Made by a program: the position numbers and the translations under genes. Source: Qipengyuania aquimaris (GTDB taxonomy: Bacteria > Pseudomonadota > Alphaproteobacteria > Sphingomonadales > Sphingomonadaceae). Taken from it: 64,000 bases of DNA. Below, one piece after another: positions 63,311 through 64,000 of this stretch (the first letter of the stretch is position 1; every line of letters begins with the position of its first letter). The notes beneath the pieces were generated by a model, which saw only the letters and a program-made list of their open reading frames with translations, was not told where the DNA came from and searched no databases. The stretch covers positions 434,001 to 498,000 of the forward strand of contig NZ_WTYI01000001.1 of NCBI RefSeq assembly GCF_009827445.1, written 5' to 3'.

Positions 63311-64000
63311 GCCAAGAAGCGCGTCTTGTGGTCGTCTCCAACCGGGTGGCAGTGCCCAAGGCGCGCGGTGCGGCAGGAGCCCAGGGCGGGCTCGCAGGGG
63401 CATTGAATGCCGCGCTCAAGGATCGCAGCGGGGTCTGGTTTGGCTGGTCCGGCGAAGAGGCCGAAGAGCATTCGGGCGAAATTTCAACGCAAACTACCGA
63501 CGGCGTGACGACTGCTACGATCGATCTCTCGAAACGCGACGTCGACGAATATTACAATGGCTATGCCAATTCGACCCTCTGGCCGCTGTTCCACTACCGT
63601 CTCGACCTTGCCGAGTATGAGCGCGAAACCGGCAAGGGCTACGAGCGCGTCAACGAACGCTTCGCGGAAACGCTGCACCCGCTGATCGAGGACGATGACA
63701 TCGTCTGGGTCCACGACTACCACCTCATCCCTTTGGGAGAGAGGCTTCGGTCTCGCGGTGTCAAAAACCGGATCGGCTTCTTCCTGCATATTCCGTGGCC
63801 GCCGACGCGCCTGTTCGTCTCGCTACCCTATCACGAGCGGCTGGTGCGCACGATGCTGCACTATGACCTGCTCGGTTTCCAGACGCAGGAATGGCTGGAC
63901 AGCTTCCTCCACTATTGCCGCACCGAACTGGGCGCCGAGGTCGACGATGCCACCGGCTCGATCACGCTGGACGGTCGCACCACAATTGCGCGCGCCTATC
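63307..64000 (+). CDS. otsA: trehalose-6-phosphate synthase OtsA (partial, runs off the window)
   Basis: The first 231 residues from a GTG that overlaps the GH15 stop (GTGA). It makes trehalose 6-phosphate from UDP-glucose and glucose 6-phosphate. GT20 motifs: LVVVSNRVAVP, GGLAGALNAAL with the UDP-glucose loop, NSTLWPLFHYR near 90, IVWVHDYHLIPLGERLR near 132 and GFFLHIPWPPTRLF near 156. The 3' part lies beyond the end of the window. Confidence 0.95.
   Translation, partial: MSQEARLVVVSNRVAVPKARGAAGAQGGLAGALNAALKDRSGVWFGWSGEEAEEHSGEISTQTTDGVTTATIDLSKRDVDEYYNGYANSTLWPLFHYRLDLAEYERETGKGYERVNERFAETLHPLIEDDDIVWVHDYHLIPLGERLRSRGVKNRIGFFLHIPWPPTRLFVSLPYHERLVRTMLHYDLLGFQTQEWLDSFLHYCRTELGAEVDDATGSITLDGRTTIARAY

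Noticed and set aside
1..64000. tRNA, rRNA, CRISPR, insertion sequence or prophage
   Set aside because: No cloverleaf-like GTTCRANYC arms, repeats with spacers, transposase or phage structural genes were seen by eye; a tRNAscan or covariance search was not possible.

Overview
The window is chromosomal DNA of a GC-rich alphaproteobacterium, most likely a member of the Sphingomonadales close to the Erythrobacteraceae. This rests on gene order and families typical of that group: rpmF-plsX-fabH-ihfA-merR, nfu/tsaB/rimI/mucR/fur/acyltransferase beside miaB-phoH-ybeY-corC, divergent ubiA and rsmE-gshA, a DUF1489 protein, an entericidin, a Ros/MucR regulator and one good match to an EcfG-type general-stress promoter. 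No rRNA, tRNA, CRISPR array, insertion sequence or prophage was recognised. The DNA is gene-dense, with about 70 protein genes and no gene-free stretch above 300 bases.

Layout. 0.1-6.6 kb: a glycine-zipper envelope protein, a lipoprotein, an aldehyde dehydrogenase (AstD-like), SelO, an alpha/beta hydrolase and a glycosyltransferase. 6.7-14.5 kb: YfgM-like/BamB outer-membrane assembly pair, a large ICMT-like methyltransferase, gshA and rsmE divergent from ubiA, and a small transaldolase. 14.5-23.7 kb: cobT, nitroreductase, cysS, a 2-hydroxyacid dehydrogenase, an S24-family repressor with two small hypothetical genes, a cupredoxin-like lipoprotein, an MBL hydrolase and a MAPEG protein. 23.7-26.9 kb: the rpmF-plsX-fabH-ihfA-merR operon (ribosome, phospholipid and fatty-acid initiation, nucleoid). 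26.9-37.6 kb: smc, two DsbA-like oxidoreductases, dciA, mutY, a Tat-exported serine hydrolase, nudC and a FrnE-like protein. 37.6-41.8 kb: a YjiH transporter, a small stress locus, DUF1489 and mgtE. 41.9-52 kb: PPIase, miaB-phoH-ybeY-corC and the opposing nfu...fur cluster. 52-64 kb: an M16 protease, class II DAHP synthase, a diguanylate cyclase, ergothioneine genes egtB-egtD, a retropepsin-like protease, and a trehalose operon otsB-GH15-otsA that runs off the end.

The most interesting signals are regulatory. (1) egtB has no ATG, GTG or TTG that includes its conserved N-terminus, but a strong Shine-Dalgarno lies 7 nt before an in-frame ATC. (2) The diguanylate cyclase ribosome-binding site is fully enclosed in an 11-bp hairpin upstream of a TTG start. 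(3) The S24 repressor promoter carries two TCCTA/TAGGA inverted repeats, and a third copy sits immediately upstream of a small membrane-protein gene 14 kb away, suggesting a small regulon. (4) A GGAAC-N17-CGTT promoter marks a small stress protein. (5) Several genes have a TATA-like -10 element only 4-8 nt before the start codon, suggesting leaderless mRNAs.
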